In this document: piece after piece, positions 54,483-64,000 of the stretch
Position numbering within the stretch: position 1 is the first letter of the stretch
How the letters are laid out: each line of letters starts with the position of its first letter
NCBI GenBank assembly: GCA_932294295.1
Contig: OW028575.1
Location: forward strand, 36,458,253 to 36,522,252
Direction: 5' to 3'
Source of the DNA: Alitta virens
Taxonomy: Eukaryota; Annelida; Polychaeta; Phyllodocida; Nereididae
DNA length: 64,000 bases
The notes under the pieces: generated by a model
What the model was told of the DNA's origin: nothing
Databases searched by the model: none
What the model saw: only the letters and a program-made list of their open reading frames with translations
Made by a program: the position numbers and the translations under genes

Positions 54483-56195
54483 GTCTTTCGTTTGAATCTA
54501 TATGTTGCATCAGTGCATTTAGTCTTTGAATGGCAGATTGGCGTTGTTTGTTGCCAGCCATTGTATGGCCCACAAGGATGATTCGTGACCAGGGATAAAC
54601 TCTGCGCACCTCTCTAACCAACTGTTCATATTGCCTGTTAATGATGTTTGGGTGGACTCCACTGGCGGCTTCAATATCTCCTGCCATCAGGATGATATGA
54701 GTTGGGTCAGGACCGTGAACAGTGTGGCGGATTCGAGACGTAATATATTCTAGAGTACCCCCTAGGTAGCAGTATGATTGCGTCTCAAGCTGATGAGTGG
54801 CAAGAATACTGGCCATTTGTCTGGCATTAGAGTTCCCAAAGATGAGGATTGGTTGAGTGCGAGACGGGGAGCCAGGTTTTTCTGAGGAGTGTCGTTTTCC
54901 AGTTTGAGGGCTTGGTTTCTGTGGGGCTGGCGATTGTGTATTCCTGGGAGCAGTAGTTGGGGTACAGGGGATAATTGGAGAGTTGGTATCACTTTGCTCA
55001 GAAGATTTCTGTACTTGAGTTTCGGCTTTGGGTTGGTCTCGTAGCTTTTCAAGCAATACACCTAGGTTGTTGAGACCCCTGAGGTCAGGTCCACAACCCC
55101 AGTAGCTATTACATATATTATGTAGTAGCAGTTTGTCACCAGTTGCGATAAGAGTGTCCTTGAATTGTTTACACTGGGAAGCTTTAGCCATGAGAATGTC
55201 TGACATGATCTGGGATTTGCATTCCTGCCATTGTTTGCACTTTTTGACTGAATTTGCGATTTCTTTTGCAGTTGCTGGTGTTCTGGCAGTCATGATTTTG
55301 TGAGCAGTGTCATCCTGGGCATGGAATTGCGCCATTTTGTGTTGGTACACGTGTTCCGCACTAGGATAGGTGTTGCCATTATATTGCATCCTTGAGGGGT
55401 GAAAGTTTGACAGAGTTGACAGATTTCCGCTGGACTGGAAAAGGGCAGTGCCTCTGTTGTTGATTGTCTGATCGGTCTTGGGTGACGGGCTAGTTTTCTT
55501 GTTTTTGGGCCTAATACTTGTGTTAGCAGTTTGGAGTATTTTCTCCGCGTTTATTTCTTCTTTGAGTTGTTTTCTGCTCGCAGCTGTGCAATTATCGTGT
55601 TTGCCATTATGAGTTGTGTTAGTGCACTAGTCAGTTCTTGAGACATGCTCGGATAAGGAGGCAATTGGGAGGCGGTGACTAGTGGGGGCGAGTCAGGTAT
55701 GGCTTGGGTGGTTGAATGAGACACCGGAGTTGAGTATAAAGAGTCTCGGTATAACGAGTCTCTGCTGCCTTGGCTGGGCAGAGTGTAGTCAGACATGAGC
55801 AACATAGAATGAGACAATTGTTCCTCAGTTAGAGTGTCTGACAGGGCACTGAACATGGCAATGGAATGTTGAGAACTCGGTGTTCTCGTAATCACCTGTA
55901 TTTCTGAGATTGCCTCTTCGGACTTGGATGTGAGGTTGAGTGAGTCACTTCCTTCAATGACAGGCAACGAGTTAGGGGCAAAAGCTAGGATACTGTCATT
56001 GTCCTGTAATGCATCCCATTGACTGTAAGAGATTATTGAGCCAAGGTCAAAAGAGCAGCGTCTTTCCTCGGAGGGGGAGACAAAGTCATTGTCTGGTGTT
56101 TTCTTAGCATTCCTAGGTGGCTGGATACGTTTAGAGTTACTTGTAGATGCCGGGGAGAAGATTGCTGAGACTTGAGAGAGTGCCATTGTGGACAA
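54343..56195 (-). pseudogene. LINE ORF1 with NADAR and SGNH-like domains, one frameshift
   Basis: The first part (55551-56195) is Ser/Pro-rich and ends in a helix (LIMANTIIAQLRAEN). A one-base shift near 55560 leads to LSNFHPS (about 55400), then YPSAEHVYQHKMAQF, TARTPATAKEIA, IMSDILMAKASQC and WGCGPD. This is the signature of a NADAR (YbiA-like) domain, a family linked to ADP-ribose and N-glycosidase chemistry, with the conserved Glu in AEH. After a Pro-rich linker comes an SGNH-like hydrolase pattern: ILIFGNSNARQM, IILMAGDIEA and IILVGHTMAGN. The SGNH catalytic serine and His are not certain. Some CR1-like LINEs carry an esterase ORF1. The added NADAR is unusual. Confidence 0.75.
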
Positions 56196-56227
56196 ACTGC
56201 TGCAAGGTCCGTCTTTTGGTCCTGCAA

Positions 56228-57239
56228 CAGGAATAATACTAGGCAGAAACTATTTTCGGTAACATTGGGAATATTTCAGACAGTGTGATTCTAAATGGTT
56301 ACCAAACAAAGCAGATGTGACCACAAATAAATCAAAAGACAGTATATGACTAAAATAATATGCACACTGTTGAAGTTGATTCAAAATAAATTTTATGTAA
56401 ATTCTGCAGTTAACAAAAAATATTTTAATATTATGAATTACAAAATTTATGCAAAACTGCAGTAATCGTGATATTTTACAAAGGACAATAGTATCAACCA
56501 ATTGATTACATCAATTTGTAGTGAGCAGATAGGTGCAAAACAGCTGCAGTTTAAGATATTTGCAGTTTAAGATATTTGCAGAATTTTTACCTGTTTGCAT
56601 TGTGTTTACATGGGCGATAATAGAGTATAATATTTCAAGCAGTCAGTGTGTTCAACAAGAAATTTACATTGCAATACTGATCAGTTGCTCTGATGTGGTT
56701 ATATGCCCTTAAGAAATACTATTAGGGCATTTTTCGCGTGTTTTGGCGCTATGGTTGTGTGGGCGAAAATATGGTATTTTTAAGCCCGGTGGACAACGTG
56801 AAAGTTACATGGACAATTCCTTCAGTTAATGCCAATTTACAGCATTTTTAGCTATTTCCGATTGTTTCCTATGTTTGTAATAACACTTTGAACATAAGTT
56901 CACGATGTTAGAGATGCTTTAATTGTATATATCAGATAACTTATCTTTGTTTTGGCAGAGACATCATTCAGGAGTCCATATTCCTCGGCCACCTAGCGGA
57001 ATAAAAAATAAAAAATAAATAAAATAAAAAATAGTTTTCTGGATTCATTCCCAAAGAATCAAAAAATTCGCAAGTTTGATTATTCACAAATACAGCAACC
57101 TAATGAGTGTTACTATCAGCTACATCAGTATTCAATATAGCTATACTGTTATCTTTGATTAAATGAATATGATTGGCAGGGTAAACCCCACCAAACTCTG
57201 GATATTGTCTGTGTAAAATGTTAGTTTTTTCCGAAGTGT
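56228..57239. other. AT-rich spacer between LINE and capsid remnant
   Basis: No gene seen. An aaataaaat-type low-complexity run lies at 57001-57032. ttaagatatttgcag is duplicated near 56550 and 56566. Confidence 0.5.
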
Positions 57240-58559
57240 TCATTGTGTAGTAATGTTTCGTGCAGCATCAATACTCAACAACCCTTTAAATTTTCCATAC
57301 AGAAAGACTACTATCGAATCTTCAAGAGCTTTTGAAAATCTAAGTTTAAGTTTGGTTGTTCCTGTGTGCGAGATTGGAAGCAACTCTTCAAAATTTTCTC
57401 TATTCCCTAGATCGAAGCAGAATATTGTGTATCCTCTATGTAAATCTTCAAAAGAAATGATAGAATCTGGATTCAGTTTATGTAGTCTCTGCCAAGCATC
57501 TAAATAATGCGATTTGTAAGCTGTATCACCGAATTTAACTTGAAGTGGTTTAGCTGGGAGAGAAATGTTGTTTAAATACAATCCTATCTCGCTGATGTTA
57601 AAGTGACTAAAAAAATATGGGTTGTGATGGAATTATCCGCTAACAGCTGCTGATTTAGCCATACAAACGATTAATTGTTCTGGGCATTCGTTCCTGAATA
57701 AATCATTAATTGTTGCCACTTGACTACCTTTAGCAATAGTGTGAGTTCGCATTTTTGAATTGATATAAGGATATTGAGCTGATTTAAGTTTTAGGGCATC
57801 ACTGATAGCAACACCAACTGCTGGATCTAAAGTAACATGACATAATACGAGCTTAGCATCTAATATTTTAACATTAAATTTTTGGGTTAATTCTGAAGAG
57901 AGCAAGGAAAATTCAGGTGTAGAGGGCCAAAATTTCAATCCAATGTTGGTATTGTGTAATAATAACCTTTTCTGTTTCATGAAATCCACTCCAATAGATC
58001 CAGTCATAACAAACTCTTGCCCTTCCTTAACAAACTTTGCTCTTTTTTTCAATGCAGGGTTCCCATCTGTAACAGCATTATCAGTTCCTGATACTGCCTT
58101 GAAATTACTACAAGTATTTATTGCTGTACTTCTATCTTTGGTGAATAATATTCCGGGTTGTTCATCTACTTTACTCGTTAAAAGAGTATCCAACATATAT
58201 TTATAAGGATAGCAGTAAGTAGGGATATCATTAGATATCGTTTAATGTTGTTAACTGAGATCGACTTTCTGAAACATTGATGCAATCAAACAGTTTGTTG
58301 GTGCTACATCACCGGTAGCATCGTATTTCTCCAATGATTCAATAAGTTTGATAGGAGAATTCTACCCTATAACAATTTTACACCTAAGTTGAATATATAA
58401 ACGGGAAAAGTCGATAAAATTTTGTGAGGTTACACTAAATTCCACGCATAGTTGCATAGTTGTGAGATTGGTAGATGTTCTATCATTTGAGATTGTGATA
58501 TTGCTTTGTTGGTAGGTTGTATGCAAAAAAGGTTAAGCGAATCATCGTGAGCTTGCATT
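57240..58559 (-). pseudogene. Major capsid protein remnant, element C
   Basis: Recognisable pieces in order: an N-terminal jelly-roll strand pair (FSVTSQNFIDFSRLYIQL) near 58400-58450 in a frame with stops, then APTNKLFDCINV near 58270, then YPYKYMLDTLL, then FMKQKRLLLHNTNIGLKFWP and YPYINSKMRTHTIAKGSQ in 57633-58196. After a single TAA at 57633-57635 come NPYFFSHFNISEIGLYLN and TTKLKLRFSKALEDSIVVF. The blocks match the capsids of A and B in order. At least three disruptions are visible. Confidence 0.83.
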
Positions 58560-58805
58560 TTATCGTCTCCTTCTTACAACCTTTTTCTTAGTCTGTCTAG
58601 TTTTAGTGTTCTTGCTCCGGTGTTTAGATCTAGACTGAGTTGATTTTTTCTTTTTACTCGATTTTATAGCTTTGTTAATGATAGAGCGCGACATGTTATC
58701 TTTCTGTGCAGCTGCAGTTACAACTTGCAAACCTTTTCCTGATTGAGTAGTTGAAACGTTTACGATAAATATTTTTTGATTCGAAAAAATGTTTCCAACG
58801 ATCAT
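58560..58805 (-). CDS. Basic core protein, element C
   Basis: 81 residues with a strongly basic C-terminal half (KKKKSTQSRSKHRSKN, then KKKVVRRRR), lying between penton and capsid genes as in A. Likely DNA-condensing virion protein by charge and position. Confidence 0.62.
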   Translation of the reverse strand: MIVGNIFSNQKIFIVNVSTTQSGKGLQVVTAAAQKDNMSRSIINKAIKSSKKKKSTQSRSKHRSKNTKTRQTKKKVVRRRR

Positions 58806-58839
58806 TGCAGCTTAATGCTTTTTCCAACTATTGTAATCA

Positions 58840-59259
58840 TTAATAACTGACATTGTGAAAACAAAGTGTTACGTTCAGTTCCGAAAGTGTTAGTGGTGAT
58901 GACGTGAATTCTCCGGGCTTTATATATATTCTGAAGCGATTGAGTTGACCTTGAATAGTTTTCAATTTAATTGGTTGTACGAATTCTGTGTGAGAAACCT
59001 TCAATCCTGGTAATTGAAAAACTCGCAAGACTGGTGAAGATTTTCCGTATAGAAAAGATTCCTGACACAGATCGCTAAAGATATATATCTCTTCTTTGGT
59101 TCTTTCGTTAATTTTACATCTAATTTCTAGCAATTCCACATAAGATTCCGCACAGAGGTTGATATTTCTATCTAGTTGCACTATAAAATCATTAGGTTTA
59201 TTGTCAGTGAAGATATTTTTACTATCTTCACTAGAGGCATACACTGCAAACGATGACAT
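58840..59259 (-). CDS. Penton-like protein, element C
   Basis: About 140 residues from ATG 59259 (SSFAVYASSEDSKNIF). The pattern DNKPNDFIVQLDRNINL, V-LLEI-CK and LTLSELNVTLCF matches the penton of A at the same positions. The frame is intact, although neighbours on both sides are broken. Confidence 0.78.
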   Translation of the reverse strand: MSSFAVYASSEDSKNIFTDNKPNDFIVQLDRNINLCAESYVELLEIRCKINERTKEEIYIFSDLCQESFLYGKSSPVLRVFQLPGLKVSHTEFVQPIKLKTIQGQLNRFRIYIKPGEFTSSPLTLSELNVTLCFHNVSY

Positions 59260-59517
59260 AGTTAAGAATGTAATCTCGTCATGTATCACAGCCTAATATA
59301 CTCCCTGAAATCTCTGAAGTTCATCCTATCTTACAGATGTACAGCTGTAGGTTATCAAACCAGTTGCATGTCACCAAGTCACCAGGTCACCAGGGTACCA
59401 GGTTACCAGCTCACCAGGTTACCTATCAGAGCATGACTCCACTAACCACATAACCACATAACCGGGTCAACAGGTCGGTTGAGAACACTATAAAATATAT
59501 TACCTTTTAACATTAAC

Positions 59518-60798
59518 TCAAAGGTTTGTTGATTTTTGCAAATGTTCTATTTCACTTTTTTTCATCCAGGTCAAATGTTTCTTAGGCCATCCCAACCATT
59601 TAACTAAAAATGTATCTCTTTTTTTTCTAAGTATTTTTCCTATGAGATAAGTTTGATTATCATCACTTATTACTTTCTGTAACTCGTTTTCATGGAAATA
59701 TCCATTTAAGAGTTCATTTTTTATGTCTTTAAATATATATATTGATATTAATATCTCGCCTTTCCTTGCTCAGCTACAAAGAAATGCTCTCTTGTCCACG
59801 ATTCGTCAAATGCTCTCATGAATAAATGACTACACTTATCCTAACTGTATCGTGTATATTAAAACGAAAATTGGTTTGTATCTTATCAGGACGCTTCGTT
59901 TCGTATAACTGCTTCCATATTTTGTATTCATCTGATACTTTAACCGAAGCAGGAGTCTGCTTAATACTGCTATGGTAAGAGTGATTGTACGAATTTGTTG
60001 CTTTTTGCAACTGATCGATCCATTTGTATTTTGAGCAAGCATATAGGTAAACAATAACTTTTTTAAAGTCTTGAAAAATCTCTCAACAATGTTGGCCTTT
60101 GTTTCTGTATTATTGGTAAAAAAATTATTTATTCTCAGTTTCTTGAATAAATTCTGTGTCGCATGGGATCTGAACTCGGGACCTCTATCAGAACGACAGT
60201 TGGTTATAGTTCCTAATTTTAACAACAAGCTTTATAAAGCTGGAACGAATTCTTGCGATTTCAAACTTTTCAAAGCTACTGTATGAGCAACTTTACTAAA
60301 GCAATCTATCCCAGCTAAGATGTAGATGTAACCAGAATTATCTTTATTGTACTGTGGTATATGAGCTGTATCCAAATCTATTTGATAACCAATATATGGT
60401 GTTACAACTCGATTTCTAACAAAGTTAGTATTCACTTGTCTAAGTAATGTGTAATACTCTTGACTTTGTCATACTTTACTAAAGCAATCTATCCCAGCTA
60501 AGATGTAGATGTAACCAGAATTATCTTTATTGTACTGTGGTATATGAGCTGTATCCAAATCTATTTGATAACCAATATATGGTGTTACAACTCGATTTCT
60601 AACAAAGTTAGTATTCACTTGTCTAAGTAATGTGTAATACTCTTGACTTTGTAGAAATTCTTTGATTTGTTTTCTGGTTACAATATGTTTATTATCTTTT
60701 TTTATAGCTCTGTAGAATTTATCAACGCTGCTATAGGCTCCAGGAAAATTTAAATCTTGAAATTTTTTCAGAAGATAGTTTCTTACATCTTGTGCCAA
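59518..60798 (-). pseudogene. DDE integrase with chromodomain, broken and with a 183-bp tandem duplication, element C
   Basis: The N terminus (60469-60798) has VRNYLLKKFQDLNFPGAYSS, typical of Maverick integrases. The segment with the first catalytic Asp (YQIDLDTAHIP) occurs twice because of a tandem duplication, and its junction creates a stop. The second Asp (CRSDRGPEF) and the Glu (IVERFFKTLKKL) follow in the frame of 59836-60228. Another frame holds NSYNHSYHSSIKQTPASV (59816-60010). The chromodomain (YLIGKILRKKRDTFLVKW) lies at about 59560-59670 in a further frame. There are at least three shifts. Confidence 0.85.
60290..60652 (-). repeat. 183-bp tandem duplication inside the integrase
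   Basis: 60290-60469 and 60473-60652 appear identical, with period 183 (61 codons). The sequence actttactaaagcaatctat opens both copies. Confidence 0.92.
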
Positions 60799-61350
60799 AT
60801 CAATTTCTCTTTTTTTTCAGTAATAGGAACACCTGGTGGAGGTTTTCTTTGTGTTTTTGCAGAACTTTGTTTCTGAATTATTCCTGAACCATTCTGAACT
60901 AGAGTTTGAGGTATATTGCTATCTCGCAGTGCTACTCTAAACTGATGTAAACCTTCTGGTTGTACGTTTTTATAATGGTAAAGCATGCATTTTATCAAAT
61001 CAATGATGTGACTGTTTGGGATAAGATTTTGGTTAATTATTACCTCGCCCTTTTTATTCCAAGTTATATTTTCGTTGTTATCTTCAATATGTTGTAGTAT
61101 AGCTCGAGCTTTATATTTGATATTCTGAGGAATTGATGTCAGAATACTATCAGAACTTAGTTTAGGAACTGCTGCAGTTGCTGTGGGTACTGCAGTTGCT
61201 GCTGCAGTTGCTGTGGGTACTGATCCGTGATGGTGCTGTGGATTCACCGGTTCTTGTGTATGTGACAGGTGCTGTTGGTTGTGTTGGTACTGTTGTTGCA
61301 CTACTGTTGGTATTAACTTCTTTGTATGGAATTAAAACATATTTCTTCAT
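60783..61350 (-). pseudogene. Conserved Polinton protein (W / IxDL family), frameshifted, element C
   Basis: ATG 61350 gives KKYVLIPYKEV, the expected opening of the family. A shift within the Ala/Thr/Pro-rich linker (61162-61301) leads to the core: KARAILQHIEDN, ITWNKKGEV, LIPNSHIIDLIK, and PEGLHQFRVALRDSNIPQ. It ends with a proline-rich tail that overlaps the integrase start. Homologue of 13491-13925 in A. Confidence 0.7.
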
Positions 61351-61649
61351 TTTAAGACTTTAATCAGGATCTTTTTAGCTGATAGCAGAATTTTGTGAAT
61401 CTTGGATGAATTATTTCTAATGACAGAATAATTCTTCTTATCCGAATTCTTTTTATTGGTTATTTTTGAAATTAACTTTTTATGTTTGGAAAGCAATTTT
61501 TTGGATTGAGGTGATAATACTGAGGAGTTGAGTGTGATATTATATATGATGTTTACTGTGTTAGCTACTTGTTCTTTATCAGCTGTTTCTAATATGGCTC
61601 TGGCTTGATTTTTGCTACAAGAATGAAGTAGATGGTAAAATATTTTCAT
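61347..61649 (-). CDS. Small conserved Polinton protein, element C
   Basis: About 100 residues from ATG 61649 (KIFYHLLHSCSKNQARAILE), then IIYNITLN and a lysine-rich C-terminal half. It aligns by eye with 13922-14233 of A. The stop overlaps the next gene's start by four bases, the same coupling as in A. Confidence 0.68.
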   Translation of the reverse strand: MKIFYHLLHSCSKNQARAILETADKEQVANTVNIIYNITLNSSVLSPQSKKLLSKHKKLISKITNKKNSDKKNYSVIRNNSSKIHKILLSAKKILIKVLK

Positions 61650-62062
61650 TAATTTTGTGATTTTTAACACCTTTCAAACGGGGGTTGGGCATGAGACAGC
61701 CGAGACTGGATGCCAGCAAAGTAGACCACAAAGTTTTATCACCGGTTGATTACAGAAGTAATAATGATGATATAAATTACAATAATCTGACTGATGAATC
61801 CGAACTGAGATTTCTGGAATTTACGTGTGAAACAATACCACTCTTCGTAATAAGATGTTCTCTCTTCCATTCCAACCCTCTAACAAATTCTTTTTCCAAT
61901 ATTTCGTTCATTTATATCATTTATAAACCCAATAGATGTGTTCGAGCGGGCGAGAACCCCGCTCGGGTGAATAAAAAGCACCAAGCGTTATTTAGTCTGA
62001 ACGCATCAGCATGCTACTTCAGGGCAACTCTTCAGCGGATGCACTAACTATTTCAACAATTC
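61650..62062. other. Spacer between ATPase remnant and small conserved gene
   Basis: A plus-strand open frame exists (61685-62047), but its composition is not protein-like and it has no partner in A or B. Nothing else seen. Confidence 0.45.
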
Positions 62063-62644
62063 TCAATCTTTTTTGTATATAATAGTATCTTCCGTGGGAA
62101 ATTTTTTTGTTCTGAGTCGTAATTCATCAGGGCATTGCGCTGTTAAATCTATAACAAGATATCCATACTGCTAATTTTTCATTATATCATTATAAGCTTG
62201 GATTAACATTCCAGGGATATGAGGGAAGATTTGACTATTAAGATTATGATAATTGTAATAAACTACAAGGAGAACGAAATACCTCCATGTATTTTGTATT
62301 AAGATTTATTGTCACCTGCTTCTTTCCTTGAATGAAAGCATTCTGCAGTATGTAGAAACATGTGCAATTCCTATGGTGACTTATTCTTGTAAATAACAAT
62401 TCCATAACTGATGAATTTGCTGCTTCATCCATGAGATCATCCACAATTATCAAACTATGTTTTTCTGGATCAGTAAATGCTAACAATTCATACCGTAGTA
62501 ATATTTTATAATAGATGGTGGTTGTTCTCCGAATAAATGCTCCTTATTTTGAAGTATTCGCTTAATAAAATTAGTCTTTCCCAATCCTGACTGACCAAAT
62601 ACGATATGTGTGGATCCGGGTTCAAATCCCAACATGTTTACTGA
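62063..62644 (-). pseudogene. DNA-packaging ATPase remnant, element C
   Basis: Walker A (FGQSGLGKTNF) lies at about 62575-62605 and Walker B (SLIIVDDLMDE) at about 62425-62455 in another frame. The C-terminal YGYLVIDL and LRLRTKKFPTED lie at about 62080-62165 in a third. A segment between Walker A and B is missing (the frame ends at NC near 62480), and a satellite array lies just upstream. All three blocks match the ATPase of A in order. Confidence 0.82.
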
Positions 62645-62734
62645 AGCACAACTTGTGAATAAGATATTTTGTATATTAGCACTTTTATAACAAAACAGAG
62701 TAACCCAGACTACAGAATAATACATTGAGCAGAG

Positions 62735-62925
62735 TATAGAGCATTGTGCAGAGCATTGTGCAGAGCATTGTGCAGAGCATTGTGCATAGCATTGTGCAGA
62801 GCATTTTGCAGCAGTGTGCACCAGTGTGCACCAGTGTGCACCAGTGTGCACCAGTGTGCACCAGTGTGCACCAGTGTGCACCAGTGTGTAGAGCAGTGTG
62901 TAGAGCAGTGTGTAGAGCAGTGTGT
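62735..62925 (+). repeat. Short-period satellite (gcattgtgcaga / ccagtgtgca / agcagtgtgt)
   Basis: A 15-bp unit (agagcattgtgcag) changes into a 10-bp unit (ccagtgtgca, about seven copies) and then into gtagagcagtgt. It creates long apparent open frames in several frames that are not genes. Confidence 0.93.
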
Positions 62926-63189
62926 GATAAGCTACGTATGATAGTTCTTGAATGTTTAGGAATGCTTTCAACCATACAAAAAAGCATTATCAGGACAAAC
63001 CATGGCTGGTTGAACCCCAAACAGTGAAAACCCTCACAACCACAACCACTAAACAGCTGATTTGGGGGAATTGGTTATCAAAGAGTTGAAGTATAACAGA
63101 TTCCAACTCCTTGATTACTATTCTCATTTAATCAGTATTCTCAACAAGTAGTGGATGAGATGAAAACTTTATTTGATATGTATGAAAAT

Positions 63190-63227
<38 letters not shown>

Positions 63228-63559
63228 AAGGTCTGGTGGTGGGCTTTGAATTGGATGTGGGTTGTTGGGATGATATAGGATGAAACTGTCAGTTTTGAAG
63301 CTTTCAGTCAACAAGTTACACAGTCTTGTAAAAGCAACAATAATGTGTAACCTGTTTTACAATGTTGCGACGTGAACGCAAGCTTGTGACATCATAATTT
63401 TGTACAGCCATTTTGCTGATTTTTTTAGAATTGGAGGGTTTTAAATTTTTTTTCTTACCTTTTTACTCACAGCTGCTCAAAAGTTGGTCAGCAGCTGCTC
63501 AGCTACTGAGCTGCTCAGTGAGAAAAGGGTTATTTTATAAATTTTTCATGATGGGAGCA
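62926..63559. other. Spacer with (GATA)n microsatellite
   Basis: A (gata)n run lies at about 63190-63227. No gene seen. Confidence 0.6.
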
Positions 63560-63967
63560 CTAGAAACATTTCTGACAGATTTTGTGGTTTTTTGGATTTT
63601 CGAATTGACGAATCTTGGCGTTTTCATAACGCACACAATCCAACAATTCGGTCCATTCTGGATCCAGATTGATGTATTCCTGAATTTTTAATGAAACACC
63701 AGGTACACCTGGCAATGGTATTTGATCGTCTTTTCTTTTGTAGAATTGACGAATTGTAACGCATTTGTAATCTGGCTTGATTTGAAGGAAAATCATATCA
63801 CCCAAAGGGAGAACGAATTCCTCTGTCATTTGCTCAGATTTACATTCATCCACGGCACGACGTATTTCGTCAAAGAATTTGTTCATAATTTTGATTGAAC
63901 CACAACCTAGTGTGATTGAGTATTTTTTCAAATCGCTTGCTTCTACATCAGGGCGAAAAATTGTCAT
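63560..63967 (-). CDS. PC4-like DNA-binding protein, element C
   Basis: About 135 residues from ATG 63967. The C-terminal half has the PC4-like pattern: LPLGDMIFLQIKPDYKCVTI, then RQFYKR, then PLPGVPGVSLKIQEYINL, where I-R-x-F/Y and G-V-L are kept and the TK of the usual PTK-GV is replaced. The N-terminal half is less clear and may be a decayed first domain. It lies upstream of the ATPase, not downstream as in A and B, so gene order differs in C. Confidence 0.6.
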   Translation of the reverse strand: MTIFRPDVEASDLKKYSITLGCGSIKIMNKFFDEIRRAVDECKSEQMTEEFVLPLGDMIFLQIKPDYKCVTIRQFYKRKDDQIPLPGVPGVSLKIQEYINLDPEWTELLDCVRYENAKIRQFENPKNHKICQKCF

Positions 63968-64000
63968 TCCCTCTAGAAATGATCGCACCCTAACGCTCCT

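Larger units (their letters stand above)
50150..56227 (-). mobile_element. Non-LTR retrotransposon (CR1/L2-like) inserted in element C
   Basis: The minus-strand order is ORF1 (55551-56195 plus 54343-55500), endonuclease (53133-54482) and reverse transcriptase (50677-53230). A (TA)n tail at 50154-50174 marks the 3' end. Several frameshifts and an internal loss show it is dead. The clade is a guess from the endonuclease-RT order, the microsatellite tail and the C-terminal LLGVRKQTP and YWGRL phrases. It separates the accessory and virion halves of element C. Confidence 0.85.
39094..63967. mobile_element. Element C: degenerate Polinton-like element with a LINE inserted
   Basis: A full Polinton gene set is spread over about 25 kb. 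Left to right: family B polymerase (+), small membrane protein (-), CARD (+), membrane protein (-), RING (+), then after a LINE the capsid, basic core, penton, integrase, two small conserved proteins, ATPase and a PC4-like gene (all -). Removing the LINE leaves about 19 kb, the usual size. Most core genes are broken. Limits are those of the outermost genes, since no terminal repeats were identified. Confidence 0.82.

Noticed and set aside
61685..62047. A 120-codon plus-strand frame between ATPase and small conserved gene of element C
   Set aside because: It is antisense to the local gene direction, has no counterpart in A or B, and partly covers degraded ATPase sequence.
62685..63027. Long open frames in several phases on both strands rich in C, H and T or C, A and R
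   Set aside because: They are translations of the 10- and 15-bp satellite and have no independent support.
1..64000. CRISPR arrays, bacterial operons or rRNA genes
   Set aside because: Repeats are satellites and minisatellites without unique spacers. No Shine-Dalgarno pattern or rRNA sequence was recognised.

Overview
The window looks like nuclear DNA of an invertebrate animal. It is AT-rich and low in gene density, with GT-AG introns, AATAAA signals, a LINE, a MITE-like element, microsatellites and minisatellites. I cannot name the species. Its real genes belong almost entirely to integrated DNA-virus-like transposons of the Polinton/Maverick (adintovirus-like) class. Three copies, called A, B and C here, differ in age and gene content.

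Element A (3570-24427, 20,858 bp) is the best preserved. It has inverted terminal repeats (3570-4458 and 23740-24427) and a perfect 6-bp target-site duplication. The minus strand carries a replication and virion block: family B DNA polymerase (one frameshift), a small two-TM protein, DDE integrase (one stop before its chromodomain), penton-like protein, basic core protein, double-jelly-roll major capsid protein, packaging ATPase, two conserved small Polinton proteins and a tandem PC4-like DNA-binding protein. Near the left end lie accessory genes: a CARD-domain protein, a five-exon mucin-like membrane protein and a RING protein on the plus strand, and a possible BECR-fold nuclease on the minus strand.

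Element B (about 893 to 29360, excluding A) is older. It has a three-exon membrane protein, a two-exon tandem PC4-like gene, two small conserved genes, an ATPase and a capsid gene with a nonsense codon. No polymerase, integrase or penton gene is visible. A inserted into a coding exon of B, inside what appears to be B's own CARD-like domain.

From 29360 to 38768 I see no supportable protein gene, only dispersed and tandem repeats and a tRNA-like sequence.

Element C (about 39094 to 63967, possibly continuing off the right edge) is the most decayed. A zinc-finger family B polymerase of a different type from A's lies on the plus strand. It is followed by a spliced small membrane protein, a CARD protein and its overlapping partner, a spliced mucin-like membrane protein and a RING protein with two stops. 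A LINE (about 50150-56200) encoding a NADAR and SGNH-like ORF1 has landed in the middle. The capsid, core, penton, integrase, small conserved proteins, ATPase and a PC4-like gene follow on the minus strand, mostly broken.

The recurring pattern is a conserved virion and replication core plus an exchangeable host-interaction set: CARD proteins, spliced stalked membrane proteins and RING proteins. CARD-like domains in all three elements suggest repeated viral interference with death-fold signalling (apoptosis or inflammasome type). That is an inference from domain patterns read by eye.
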